Below are positions 23,221 through 35,500 of a stretch of 64,000 nucleotides of DNA, in pieces; position 1 is the first letter of the stretch, and every line of letters begins with the position of its first letter. The DNA lies in the NCBI GenBank assembly GCA_004369085.1, contig ML210147.1:372001-436000 (forward strand), written 5' to 3'. The stretch is from Coprinopsis marcescibilis. Taxonomy: Eukaryota > Basidiomycota > Agaricomycetes > Agaricales > Psathyrellaceae. The notes beneath the pieces were generated by a model that saw only the letters and a program-made list of their open reading frames with translations, made no database searches and was not told the DNA's origin. Position numbers and translations under genes: made by a program.

Positions 23221-25030
23221 ATGACTGTCCTCCTCAGATCTGCTCAAAGGATTGGTCGTTTCCGTCTACGACCAGTCTCTCGGAGGGCAATATTGCTCTT
23301 TATTGCTTTGGTTGTGACTGCCTGTGGCGTATGTAACGTGGCTCTCGTTTAACCGTCCAGAATCGAATCATTTTTACAGGTCCTACATGTCCTCTTTACG
23401 CTATATCTCGAAAACGAACGATACGAATACTTGCTTTCAAATGCACCTATACCCAAGACTCCTACACCCCTATATCCATCACCACTAAGAGCGAACGCAA
23501 CACTACTCATGCTATGTCGAAACGAAGAGCTGGACGGCGTTTTGTCAAGTGTTCGTCAAGTCGAGGAAAAATTCAACCAAAACTACGCATATCCTTGGAC
23601 ATTCTTGAACGACGTTCCGTTCGACGACAACTTCAAAACGTACGTTCCTCCAGTCCCCAAACCCGTCTTCGCCTGGTTGACACGTCGAGTTTAGTGGTGT
23701 CCTCAACCTTTTGGGCCCGGCCGCTGATGTGTCGTTCGGTCTAATTCCCCCAGAAATGTGGAAGCAGCCTAGTTGGATTAACGAGACACGCGCCGCTGCT
23801 GGGCGCGATAAGCTGGTGGCAGAGGATGTTATCTATGGAGGTGAGCCTTTTCTGCGTAGCGACCAGCCCTGATGTTAACGCCGCATATAGCAAGCGTCTC
23901 GTATGTTTTGGCGCCCCGGTTTTGGAATCCCCTCTGACACCAAACGTCTCCTTTGCAGGTACAGAAACATGTGCAGGTTCAACTCCGGAGTCCGTAGACC
24001 TTTCTTTCTTATTTTCCGACCGCTCACATTCGTTCTAGTTCTTCTACCGTCATGAGCTTTTGCTCCCCTACCGTTACTACTGGAGGTGAGTTGTCATGCA
24101 TTTCCAACTCTACGTCCCAGTGCTGAATTCATTTGTTTCAGGATTGAGTAAGGACTTCCCCTATCCGCTTGAATCTCGGCCTGACAAGCTTTCAGACCCG
24201 ATGTCGACTACTTCTGTGATCTTCAGTATGACCCATTCGCATTCATGGAAGATAACAACAAGACATATGGTGGGCGATTGCTCGTTAGCTTGTCAAGGAG
24301 ACTATTCTGACCTTTACACAGGATTTACCATGTCGCTAAGAGAGTATGAACTCACGATAGCAACACTATGGGAGTCCGTTCGAGGTCGGTTTCTTGGCCC
24401 CCCTGTATCAACAGCTCCTGACCCGACACACGCGCGTAGAATTTATGGACCTCTATCCCCAGTTTATCCATCCAAACAGCGCTATGCGCTTCTTGTCATG
24501 GAATGGTGGAGTGACCTACAACCTATGTCATTGTGAGTGAACATGCCTCTGCGCTGTGTATGATGCTGAACCGCCCTGTGTAGTCTGGAGCAATTTCGAA
24601 ATCGCAGACATGGACTTTTGGAGAGGCGAAGCGTATTCAACATTCTTTGACTTCCTAGAGTCAAAAGGAGGCTTTTACTACGAGGTATGCAAACGTTTTC
24701 AGTTCAACGTGGGCTGAATTTGCTAATGCCGATGGATCTCGCACTTAGAGATGGGGTGATGCCCCGGTGCACAGTATTGCCGTGGCTCTGTTCGCGCCCA
24801 AGGAGAGCGTTCACTTTTTCTATGACATTGGATACAGACACGCAGATTTCCAGCATTGCCCGTCTGGAAATGCGTGGTCTGCAGGACGCTGTGCATGCGA
24901 TCCAAAGGACACTTTCGGTGAGTACTGCCCGTCTTTGTTCTAAACTGGGACGTTCAGCTGATATGTCGTATCAAAAGATAAATATTCAGATTCGTGCACG
25001 TACAATTTCTTGCGAGTACAATCATCATAG
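23221..25030 (+). CDS. GT15 alpha-1,2-mannosyltransferase (KTR/MNT family), copy 1
   Basis: Thirteen exons sum to 1149 nt (382 residues): 23221-23328, 23380-23639, 23695-23840, 23891-23900, 23959-23989, 24039-24085, 24142-24147, 24196-24269, 24322-24384, 24440-24532, 24584-24684, 24749-24917 and 24990-25030. GT15 enzymes are type II Golgi proteins that transfer mannose from GDP-mannose to O- and N-linked glycans. A short basic N-terminus precedes one signal anchor (AILLFIALVVTACGVLHVLF). Family motifs include LMLCRNEELDGVLSSVRQ, YRNMCRFNSGFFYRHELL, YYWRIEPDVDYFCDLQYDPF, YNLCHFWSNFEIAD (holding the nucleophile region of yeast Kre2) and WGDAPVHSIAVALF. Exons 4 and 7 are 10 and 6 nt. The C-terminus (DSCTYNFLRVQSS) lacks the usual EWYSCLNRYD end found in copy 2. 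Confidence 0.93.
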
Positions 25031-25243
25031 AACAGAACTACATTAGTAGCAGTATAATAGGATACCAATATATACCGGCGTGTTTGAATACCAATAATTT
25101 CGCGATTCTATTCCCAGCGGAGTTACCTAATGGCCCCGGCGGACATGATTGACCCGCGCGCAAGGCTTGACTAGCAACACCTATCTCCCCTTCTCACAAC
25201 AAGCTCCTTTTTACTCTTCCTGGTACCTAAAGCGTCCAGCAAG

Positions 25244-27185
25244 ATGATGACACCCATGCGCTATGTGGTACTCGCCTTGGGCATCCTCATCAGCCTCCAC
25301 TTCATCCTCAGCCTGACCCACGAATCATATGGCCGTGTGACGGGAATGGACACGATCAAGACCAAGCTCTCTGGCAAGGGCTCCAATGTACCTCCTTACA
25401 AGGTCGCAGTGCCAGATAAATACTATGTTAAAGAGAATGCGACCACTCCTGAGCTTGTAAACGCTGCCATTGTTATGCTTGGTGAGTGTTTTCTAGCTGG
25501 TCCTATCGTGCTTGCTTAATTAAGGTACTGCACCCAGCTCGCAATGGCGACATCTCTGGCGTGATGACCAGCATCAAGCAATTCGAAGATAGATTCAACA
25601 AGAAATTTCACTACCCATACGTCTTGCTCAACGAAGTACCATTCAACGATGACTTTAAAAGGTGGGTGCTTCGAGGTGTACCTGTTTCGCCGACAGCAGT
25701 TGACATTTCCTGTGTGTCCACAACAGACGTGTCACCGAAGTGACCGATTCGAAAGTCGAGTTTGGACTTATTCCCCGTGAACATTGGTATCAGCCAGACT
25801 GGGTTGACGAGGAAAAGGCGAGCAAGGCTAGGAAAGCCATGGCTGACGCCAAGGTCATCTACGGAGGCATGTCCAATCTCATCTTCTTGAACTTGCACCG
25901 GATTAACGTTGACAACGAGCAGGTAGTCTCCCGTAAGTCTTGACACACATTTCGATAAGTCCGGCTTTCATTGACCGTTGGCTGATGTCAAGGTATCGAA
26001 ACATGTGCCGGTTCAACTCAGGCGTGAGTCACACCGCGAATAGCAGCCTCGGCTTTCGTTGCTCACTCTTTCATAGTTCTTTTATCGCCATGAGCTCTTG
26101 AAGCCATACAAATACTACTGGAGGTGAGGGAATTTTCCAGCGCTGGAAACGTACAGAACTGATTGATTGCCCAACAGAGTCGAGTATGTGATCGCGTTTT
26201 GCACATCATACAGGGGGGAAATGATAACTGTTGCAGGCCAGACGTAAAATTCTTCTGCGATCTTGACTACGATCCATTCCGTATCATGGAGGATGGAAAC
26301 AAGCTATACGGTAAGCGACCGCAGACCACCTTTTCTATCCGCAGTACGCTTATGCTTATCAAATACTAGCTTTCACTATCTCGCTCTACGAATATGAGGC
26401 GACCATCCCGACTCTTTGGGGAGCAGTAAAAGGTTGGCTTATTCGCATTTCTGTACACAAGCGTAGTGTTGACTAACTGTCATCCCCAGAATTCGTGGCT
26501 AAATACCCAGAACTGCTAGCAGAGGATAACGCAATGGCGTTCATCTCTGACGACAGCGGACAGACTTATAACAGATGCCATTGCAAGTCCTATACCGATT
26601 TCGCATCAGGTTCAGATTTACTGACCCTGCTGACCATCAGTCTGGAGCAACTTTGAGATCGCTAGCCTGGATCTCTGGCGGGGCGAAGCATACTCAAAAT
26701 TCTTCGAATTCCTTGACGAGAAGGGTGGTTTCTACTACGAGGCATGTTGACCTCCACGAGTCTTCAGTTGTGGCATTCATTATTGACGTCATCCACTCTA
26801 GAGGTGGGGTGATGCCCCTGTGCATAGCATTGGTGCCGCTCTTTTCGCCAAGAAAGATCAGATTGTGAGTCGTGCTTAATAGATGTGCGTCCTCTTGCGT
26901 CGCGGACACTGAATTAGTTGTTCGCAGCATTTCTTCAGCGATATTGGTACGATCCTCTGTTCCGTTGAGATTTCAGATATATCTGATGTGTTTCCGCAGG
27001 GTACCGCCATGAACCCTTCCAACATTGCCCACAAGGCAACGCACACAAGAAAGGAAAATGCTGGTGCGACGAGAAGGACAACTTTGGTGCGTGTTTCATG
27101 AGAAGTATTAGCATTTTACTGATATGATTTCTTAGATTATGAGTGGTATTCGTGTCTGAACCGCTACGACAAGATGTTCACTTAG
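25244..27185 (+). CDS. GT15 alpha-1,2-mannosyltransferase (KTR/MNT family), copy 2
   Basis: Fifteen exons sum to 1146 nt (381 residues): 25244-25481, 25538-25661, 25727-25866, 25923-25932, 25993-26023, 26077-26123, 26178-26183, 26237-26310, 26370-26432, 26490-26582, 26641-26741, 26802-26864, 26928-26946, 27000-27086 and 27136-27185. The signal anchor is YVVLALGILISLHFIL. Motifs are RNGDISGVMTSIKQFEDRFN, YRNMCRFNSGFFYRHELL, YYWRVEPDVKFFCDLDYDPF, TYNRCHFWSNFEIASLDLWR, WGDAPVHSIGAALF and EWYSCLNRYDKMFT, all standard for GT15. It lies 213 bp after copy 1 in the same direction and is a tandem duplicate. Introns 25867-25922, 26583-26640 and 26742-26801 must use GC donors to keep the reading frame. 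The C-terminus is the ancestral-looking one of the pair. Confidence 0.95.
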
Positions 27186-27389
27186 GCAATGGTACTACTT
27201 GAATCCTCTCGTTTCTCAGATGTACGATACAATATATCGCCCTACTAATGTAATGGGACTTCACTTGGCCCTAGTACCCTGACAACTGGCAAGCCAGCTC
27301 GGTTGTGGTACTTGAAGAAACCTCACCAAAGATCGATATCAATGATGTGTTTCAAAAGATATATGCTGGATTCGTTGGGCGTCGTCTCG

Positions 27390-30300
27390 TTATAGAATGG
27401 ATTGTGAATAGTATTGGAACTGCGGCCAAAGAATCAGCTTCCGGAAAGTGGGCCGTAAAGCTGAGAAACTCACTGAATCGTAAAGTTTGGTCCAATGTGA
27501 TCCCAAAGACGTTGCAATTAGCCGTTCGACGTGGTCGCCGACGAGGGAATGTGTGAGTGTAGGCTGGAATCGATCTCGTAGCTGATTTGCTGTTTGTTCC
27601 GCTGATACTGCGAAGCAAGGAAGTGCGGAATCTGCGAATGAAGACTAGTCAGATTTCGAACAGAATGCATTTGCCCAATTGAGCTTGCCTTTCTGCATCA
27701 TCTCGACCAAAGCTAGTAGGGATATCAGCGGACAATTCAAATTTTGCTAGCATGATCAACTTACTGATGATACGATCACAATGCTTGCGCGCAGCCTCGA
27801 ACCCTTCTCTGAACAACCGCTTGAACTCAAGGTAGGCAGGTGAGTCGATACCTCCAAGAATCTCTAGGTATTCTAGAGGGAACTTGAAAGGAGCAGCTTC
27901 AAAGCGAATATTTCCCGGCGTGTTACTCAAGATGAACCCAAAATCAATGTGGATAAGGTGTCCATCGCGATCCAAAAGGATGTTGCCGTTATGTCTATCC
28001 TTGACTTGCAACAGGTAAGTCACAATCGAGTACCCTGCTAATGATTTTGCAAAGTTCCGTTGAGCCCGAGCAAATTTTGCCGATGTAAAGCCACCGTATG
28101 TCTGTACGAAACGGTTGTAAGCGCGCCAAGAATGACAAAAAATGGTTCATCGCCTTACGGATTTGAAATGGTCGAGCAGAGTTACATGGCCGAGTCTCCC
28201 TTCTGCGATCCTCTTTGCATACTCTGCCTTCTTGATGGAGTGTATTGAGACTGCGTCTTTGATCGTCTCGATGAGGCCAGATGTGCTACCCGTGATTAAA
28301 ATTCTAAAGCTAGAACCAACTGGTTACCCGGAGGTCTTAAATAAGCCAAACGGGAGTGCTCACTGTTTAACCCAGCAGCCGCACTTCTCCTCGTCCCAAA
28401 TAGATTGGAACTCTCGAATGAGCTGAACGGCGAGCTGTTCTTGCCTGAGGTCTCCACCTGTTTTGACGATAACAGACATGCAGTCCCACTGAGCTAGCGT
28501 TGGTGAGTATACATGCATCAAAAAGATGGAAGCCAAAGTTTCTAGTTACCTAGATGCCCATACGGTGATGCCTGCCGAATCCGACTCTATTAAAATGTTA
28601 AAGAGTGTCTCATCATCATCAAGCGATAAATTCTTCACCTTTTTTGCTGCCCACGATTCGCTGAAAACGACCGCAGAAGGATCCACCTTGTTGAGCTCAC
28701 GCCTAATAATGCTCTCGTCTTCCAACGTCTTTGAGCTCCCACTTCGTTCACTCATCTGCGCCATCGCAAAGTCACTGTTCTCCTGCATCCGCGCCATGCG
28801 TTCTTCCTCCAAAGACATCATCTCCTGCATTATCCGATCACGAATTCCAGCAGTGTCGATGTGCACTTTCATGCGAGAAGCCTGTGGTTGATCCATGCCA
28901 TTCGATGCTGATCGTTTCATTTTGGATGGATCTATAAGGAAGGCAATTGATTGATTAGAGGACATTTTAATTGTCGCATCGTGCTACTCACTGCTGGGAT
29001 CATTGGACGCATCGGGTCTAGGGGACGCAGTAACATGGTTATTCATGACACCAGAGTTCAATTGGGCAAGCATGATAGCCGCAGTTCTCATTCGCTCCGA
29101 ATACTCGTCTAACGAAAGGATATTGCTGTGGCTTGGCGAAGCATCGCCTCCTGGTGTCGATGGATTTGTCGATGGTGGAGTCCGTTCAATGGATATCCGC
29201 GATTGAGATTGCGATGGTTGCCGACTGTGTGAGGGGAATGTTGGAGTGTGAACGTTCATAGGCGAGGATCGAGACCAAGCAGCCAGATCAAGATCTTTAT
29301 TTCTAGGTGTTGGAGGTAGAGCGATGGATTCCGTCAAGTCACCTAGCTTCGACATCAACGGTTGGTCGTTCCCGTAGAGCTGTTCAACCAAGTCCATTTC
29401 TTCGTCAGAGTCTGGAGCGACTTCTGCAACTGGCGTTGCTGGTATAACAGAGAGGGCGGTTGGTGGTTCTGGAGGGAGGTCGGAGCGGAACGAGTGGCCG
29501 TACGTTGGCGTGGAAAAGTCGTAATCGCCAGAAGGGCGACTTGACTGGATCGCAGAGTTAAGAGCAGGGGAGTCCATGGATAGACCTCTTCGGTTGCTGT
29601 CCTTAAGAACAAGCTTCCGCAAAACATCCTTGTTGGATTTCTTGTCTGGGTCAAAGTCTAACTCGTCATTTAGGATTTCCACGAGCAATAGATAGGGGGC
29701 CCTCTCTGCAGAGTTGAGCACCACGCTTTCCCCAGGTGGTATCCGGACTATGCGATGGTGAGGGTGAGATGGGTTGGTATACGATGTATCTGATCCCGGA
29801 CACCATAGGGGCAGACAGACCTAGAGCAAGGGTTATAAGCACCTCGTGGCTTGCTAACATTGAACTCTGTGCACCCGTACCTCTGCAGGTAATTTGTGGT
29901 TGAGGGCCGTTAGTTCTGCTCTTAAAGCACTGACACGGGCAGGTCGTGGCACAATGATCAGTCGGTTACATATTTTCTCAAGATTGAGCAGAAATGTGAC
30001 CTTGAAGTGTTGTCAATCCGGCTGCGGCGGCAAACAAGGCATCACTCTTCGCTTACCTCGGACATGCAAAAGTTGTTTCTCAAAAGCTGAGACTGGCTCT
30101 CTCGATCATATCGTTCCAATGGAATGTCGGCAGGATTAACCAGGGCAGAACGCAACGGCGTTCGTGCCGATAACAGAGCAGAGTTCAGGGCTGGAGATGA
30201 CTGTGAAGGGTTCGAAAGGTCCTCCGAGTCCAGCTGGCCGAGCGGATCGTGCAACTTGGACTTGCGTAAGGTTCGAAGGTGCAAGGGCAAAGCCGGAACT

Positions 30301-31196
30301 GTCTGTGACCCAATAGTCTTCCTCCGGGCGAGCAAAGCTGAACTAGATGGAGCCATGGCCTTGATGGTTAATGAATGGGCGTGAGTTTCTTCAGACCCTA
30401 GCGGGCTTTCCGTTCCTTCATCATCTTCGTCGACTGGAGAAGCGGTGACTGCTGGCGGAGCAAGATCGTCGTCGGGATGGGGTCCGGGTCCTACGCGGTG
30501 CTCCGTGTCTTCCTCTGCTCTTCCCTGCTCGATGGCGACGCCCCCCATAAACTCTGTCAGATTGGGCATGCCCGGAGTACCAGCCAGCAGAGCGCCAATA
30601 CCAACGAATACTGGTTCCGCATGATGTTTTATCTTGTGGCGACGAAGGAGAGGGGAGAGTGCGGATCCGGTATACGGCCCCGAGGAAGCTGGAGAAAGGT
30701 CGCTAAATATGATTTCATGACATTTGTGAAGCACCCGCTGGCAGACGGCGAAGGAAGGAGAGTCTCGACGCGTAAGCGAAAGGTCGTTAAGGGCCGCCTG
30801 CATAAACCAAAGGGTCTATTTGACATTTGTATGAGCAAGACATGGAGGAAACACCCAAAAACAATTAATCACGTACAATCAGCGCAATATGGGTTGACCG
30901 CTGTGCTGTGTCGACAACGAAACATTCTATTGCTCTTGATTTTGTTGGTTTTGTAATTAAAAGGTGACTGTGTGGGTGTATCAGAACAGCGTAATGGGAG
31001 AGTGGTAGAAGCATGCTCGCCAGACAAAGCCCCAGACATCGGTCAGCTCCTGAACCTCGAGTTCCCTGAGACGACGAGTGAGATAATAGGTGATCCCGAT
31101 GTTGTCCGCATAGACCAGAAGATATTTGAGGGCGACATGGACGGAGAAGAAGGAGGGAGAGAGGAACAGACGCAGCAACAGGGCATGGGAGGACAT
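27390..31196 (-). CDS. PIK1: Phosphatidylinositol 4-kinase, Pik1/PI4K-beta type
   Basis: Pik1 makes PI4P at the Golgi, needed for exit of secretory vesicles. The ATG at 31196 gives MSSHALLLRLFLSPSFFSV, and the lipid-kinase-unique region continues through DNIGITYYLTRRLRE, VWGFVCHLLITKPTKSRA and STHIALITLWFMQAALNDLS. A long Ser/Pro-rich linker (about 30800-28900) follows, with many SP sites. The catalytic domain has VKDRHNGNILLDRDGH (catalytic loop) and HIDFGFILSNTP (metal binding). The end, LGSHWTKLYDSFQYYSQSIL, matches the family C-terminus; the stop is at 27390-27392. The frame holds only if introns 30968-31020 and 27632-27688 use GC donors. It is convergent with the GT15 pair and divergent from Ost3/6. 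Confidence 0.93.
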
Positions 31197-31343
31197 TGAG
31201 CCTCAGCCTGGGGTCAGGCCATTCACGACAACTTGTCACTGTCACTGCTGTTGGCAGCAGATCACGCGCTCCTTCTTCTTTTGGACACGCGATTTCGACA
31301 CGTCTGCAGTTCCCTCCAAGCATAGTCCCAATCCACAACAACC
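31197..31343. promoter_or_regulatory. Compact bidirectional promoter, PIK1 / OST3
   Basis: Only 147 bp separate the PIK1 start (minus) and the Ost3/6 start (plus). Both encode secretory-pathway proteins. The interval contains TTCACGACAACTTGTCACTGTCACTGC, with repeated TGTCACTG cores near 31233-31249. No TATA box is evident. Confidence 0.4.
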
Positions 31344-32443
31344 ATGAAGGCCTTCAAGTACATTGTCGCACTTGCTGCTGTCTTTGTCGCCGCAGAAAAG
31401 TCTCCAGAGCAGCAGCTTAAGGAGCTTGCAGCCGCAGGAAATGGCCTAATCAAGCTCGACAGTCACTTATACGACCTGCTGACATCACCAAAGCGCACCT
31501 GGTCGGCCTCCATTCATTTCACTGCTCTCGACAAGAAAAGAGGATGCCATCCTTGCACGTATGTGTATACAGCCCTGAATTACCTGCTGCGTATCTGATG
31601 CAGGCTTTATAGGACCTTTAATCCTTCTTGGAACGAGGTTGCCGCAGCTTGGAACAAAGTAGCCGCAGAACCCAAGGGACAGCACTTCTTTGGAACTCTG
31701 GACTTCGACAACGCACCCAATGTCTTCCAAAAGGTATACAATCTGCAGCCTGTTTCTACCCATAGCTAATTCCAGAACAGCTCAGCATCTCAACTGCACC
31801 AGTTGTGTTCAACTATCCAGCTGCCTCTGGTCCCCGCAAACCAAGCAACGGCAATACCGCCCCAGTAAAATACGACTTCTCCGAAGGCTTCGACGCCGCT
31901 CCGCTCGCTGAACAGCTATCCCGCTTTACCCCAGTTCCAATTCCATACACAAAGCCCATCGACTGGGCCAAATGGGCAACAACCGGAGTCGCCGTCCTCG
32001 CCAGCGCCCTCACACTTAGATACATTGCCTTCATCATTTACAACCGCTGGGTCTGGGCATTCGGTGTTGTAGTCACCAGCCTAATCATGACCAGCGGGTA
32101 CATGTTCACTCGCATCAGGAACTCTCCATACGTTGCCAGGGACGGCCAATGGATCGCCCAGGGCTTCAGCAACCAATTTGGTCAAGAAGTGCAGGTCGTG
32201 GCCTTCCTCTGTATGTCCTTTGTTTGAATAACCTCTTCATTCGAAACTCATGCTTCTCTTCTAGACGGTCTCCTCGCCACCTCTTTCGTCATGCTAACAG
32301 TCGTAGTGCCCTACCAGCAATCGCCAACAAAGCAACGCATGCAAATCTGGATCTGGACGGGTGTCATCGTCATCATCTATTCCGTCCTCGTCTCCGTTTT
32401 CAGAGTCAAGAACCGTGGATACCCTTACAAGCTATTCCTCTAG
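31344..32443 (+). CDS. OST3: Oligosaccharyltransferase subunit Ost3/Ost6
   Basis: Four exons (31344-31558, 31613-31733, 31781-32210, 32265-32443) give 314 residues. Ost3/6 is the thioredoxin-like subunit of the ER oligosaccharyltransferase and lets nascent chains be glycosylated near cysteines. A signal peptide (MKAFKYIVALAAVFVAAEK) leads into a lumenal thioredoxin fold with KRGCHPCTTFNPSWNEVAAAW. CHPC is the CxxC redox motif, broken by an intron right after it. Four membrane helices follow: WATTGVAVLASALTLRYIAF, WAFGVVVTSLIMTSGYMF, FLYGLLATSFVMLTVVVPY and IWIWTGVIVIIYSVLVSVF. The C-terminus is KNRGYPYKLFL. Domain order, topology and length all fit the family. Confidence 0.95.
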
Positions 32444-32544
32444 CCCCAGTAGCTCGTTTGATTGTCGGTAACACAGTCGACCCTCTAATTTATGGAATAA
32501 CGACGAATAAAATGTAAAACAACAAAACATAGGTAACTAAGCGC

Positions 32545-35500
32545 TTAAGATGAACCACCCTGCTCTTGTGAGAACACGTCGACATAGCGGCTACGAAGGT
32601 TCTTCTTCGTTGCCTGAGACCTAGGTCGGCTTGGAGGTCCTGAGTGAGTAGAAGGCGGTCCCGTCATCGATGCAGCCGATGACGGTCGACTTCCACCCAT
32701 AGGAGGCGGCGGCGCTGCGTCTGACGCGGGAACGAGGTTTGACCGAACTCGACTTGGTGGTGGAGGTGCACTACCGCCGCCCGTAGGCCCTTGGAAGTCC
32801 ATCGCAGACGTGGACCTGGTTGGAGGTGCGTTGTTGCCCAAAGGCGATGGCCGCATAGCAGCTTTCGACGGAGACGCCGTCTGTGCCCTGGATGGTGGAG
32901 GTGGCGGGCCTGGTTCAGGTTTGGGTGGCTCGGGTCCATTCTTGGGTCACCTGTAAGCCTTCCGCCAAATTCAACACGAAAACAAAGCTACATACCCTTT
33001 TATTGACCCAGCGTTTCTGGTCCTTGTCATAATAGAAGCTGTTCTCTTCACCAAGACTAGCTTTGATCGGTCCAGGACTCTCATTGCTGTTACTGGCTTT
33101 GAACCATCGACTCAACCATCCGCCTCCCGCTCCATCTAAATAGATAGGTCAGAACTAATTTCTTCATATTGTCCAACTACATACCTTGCTTCTTGTCCGA
33201 ACCAAGCTCAGGCTTGGAGGAAGCAGCAGCAGGTTGCTGCTTCTTCGCTTCAGCGTTGCCTTCATCAGCCTCGGACTTTTTCGAATTGCCAAACCCGAGA
33301 TCCTCTGCGTCCTCCTCCTCGTTCCTGTTCTGACTCGGCGCTGGCACCGCTCGTGCTGGAGCCGGAGCAGGCGCATATTCAAAGCCTTGTGAATCCATCA
33401 ACGAAATGAACTCGCCAGACGGCTCTGGCCCAGGCTCATTCTCCGCGGTCGGGGTCTGCTCATTCGATGAATAATCCCACCAAGACGATGCCTGTGGTGG
33501 CTGAACTGGTGTCTCCATCTCGCCCTCAGTAGGTGTCGACTGTGAAGGAGTGTATGAGTTTGGCGCAGGGTTGAACGGGGCCTGGGTGGTATTGACTCCG
33601 AGTCCAGCGCCACGTTGACTAGCATAAGCGGGCATTGGAGGGACAGGTGGTGCCGGTGACTGCCTACCCGGCTTATTATGCTTCAGATAGTCAATCGCCG
33701 AGGCGGCGCGGTCGATAGGTGCGTGATTCTGGTACGGCGAGGATATTGCCATAGCAGAGGAGGTCCTCTGCACAGGTGCATAGTTGTTTTTGAAAACCTG
33801 TTGTTGTGGTTGAGGCGACGTTCGAGCCGAAGGAACGGTCGAGATGGTGCTGTAGTGGTTAAACGGTCCGTCAAACGGTCTCTGCTCAGCCGGGCCATTC
33901 TCTTTGGCTGGTGAAGTTTCTGGCTCGCCCGCAACGAGCTCGGTAAACCGACGATCCAACCATCCTCCAATAGAATTAATGGTCGGCTTGCTAATTTTCC
34001 CTCCAATCCATGAGCTCGACTTGTCGGAATGTGCAACGCCAGAAATCCGATCTTCGAGAACTTTCAGCTGATGGATGAAGGTTGGGGTAAAGTAGGGAGA
34101 GCCTCTAGCAAGCGCAGCGGTTATCGCTTCTAAGTAATTGTGTGCCTCCTGAATGTATCCCAATTCGGCTAGCGAAGCAGCATGAAGAAGTCGATATGGC
34201 TGCAAATGAGGCACCCCAGTGAATGACTCTTGGCCCTTTGCAACCGGAGCCAACGACAGCGCAAACTCTAGGATTTCCGTCAGAATGAAGTTGTCAGGAT
34301 TGCGAGAGAAGAGAGGGGTGAGGTGCGGGATTCGCGAGCCGAGCAACGTTATACGGGCATTGGGTGACCCGCTTCCACCGAGTCCAGGAGGAAGGGGTGC
34401 AGGAGGAAGGGCAAGCAGATAACTGAAGTTTGAAAGATGAGAATATGCACTTTAACACTGGGCAAGGTTTACGAACCAGACATGAGCAGCTTCTGTCCAA
34501 TTATACGACAAGAGTTGATCACCCAGCGCGGAGAGAGCCGCAAACACTTCAGCATTAGGTGGAGAGGCAATCATCATGGCGATGGCTTCTCTCCATTTGC
34601 TGAGTGAGTCGGGGGGAGGAGCTGCGAAGTTTGACGGAGGGAACGCAGGAGTCCTAGGAGTAACTCCCGTCTGAAGAGTTAGAGACGCTGAAGGAGGTAT
34701 GAGAGCGTTGGGTTTAGACAAGGATTGCTTTGGAATCAGCTCTTGCACTACGAGAAATTGTGATTAGGACATAGTAAATGCGGATAACGACAAACTGACC
34801 AGCAGTGGGACCTTGTCCAGAGAAGAATCGGTAGGCAACGCGTAGACTGTCTCGGCCAGACGTAGTTCTTTGGCTGGGATTTCCGACGCCAAGAGGAGCC
34901 GAGGAATGCGGTCCCTGGTCAAAGTTGCCCAGTTCAGTTTGAATGAACTCATTGACGACATCTTTCCACGCTTCTTTGTCGATGCTACTCGCAATGACCA
35001 TCGCATGAGCCCAGAGTCTTTGGTCAAGGGCATACGTATATGCAAGTTTCCTCTCCCCACGAATAAGATACTCTTCGATTTTGTTCAGCGATGAAGGTCT
35101 GAGATTGGTGACGGAAATTGGTTGCTCAAAGGTTGTCGTCTCTACCCTTCCAGAGTACAAGCTAGATTCTCCTGCGTCCACCATACCAACGGCGGAGAAC
35201 CCTGGTACTGCTGCGGCATCTGCGGCAGGTTCTGACGACAGCCTTGGGACAAGTACGGCTCGAACTGCACTATCAATCGAAGGCCTGAAAACCGTGGTTA
35301 GTCATCGATGCGAAAGTCGCAAAATTATTACTTACGATCCTGAAAGCTTTCCGTCGTTCTCCACCATGATCTTTAAAAGGCCAATAAGAACGAGCTTGGC
35401 TTCAGCCGTCTGTCGATCAGAGGGATTGAGATATCCTAGTCCTTGACTGATCTCAGTCGCTCGTGCCTCCAAATATTGTGCAACGCGTGGCTTCTTAGTT

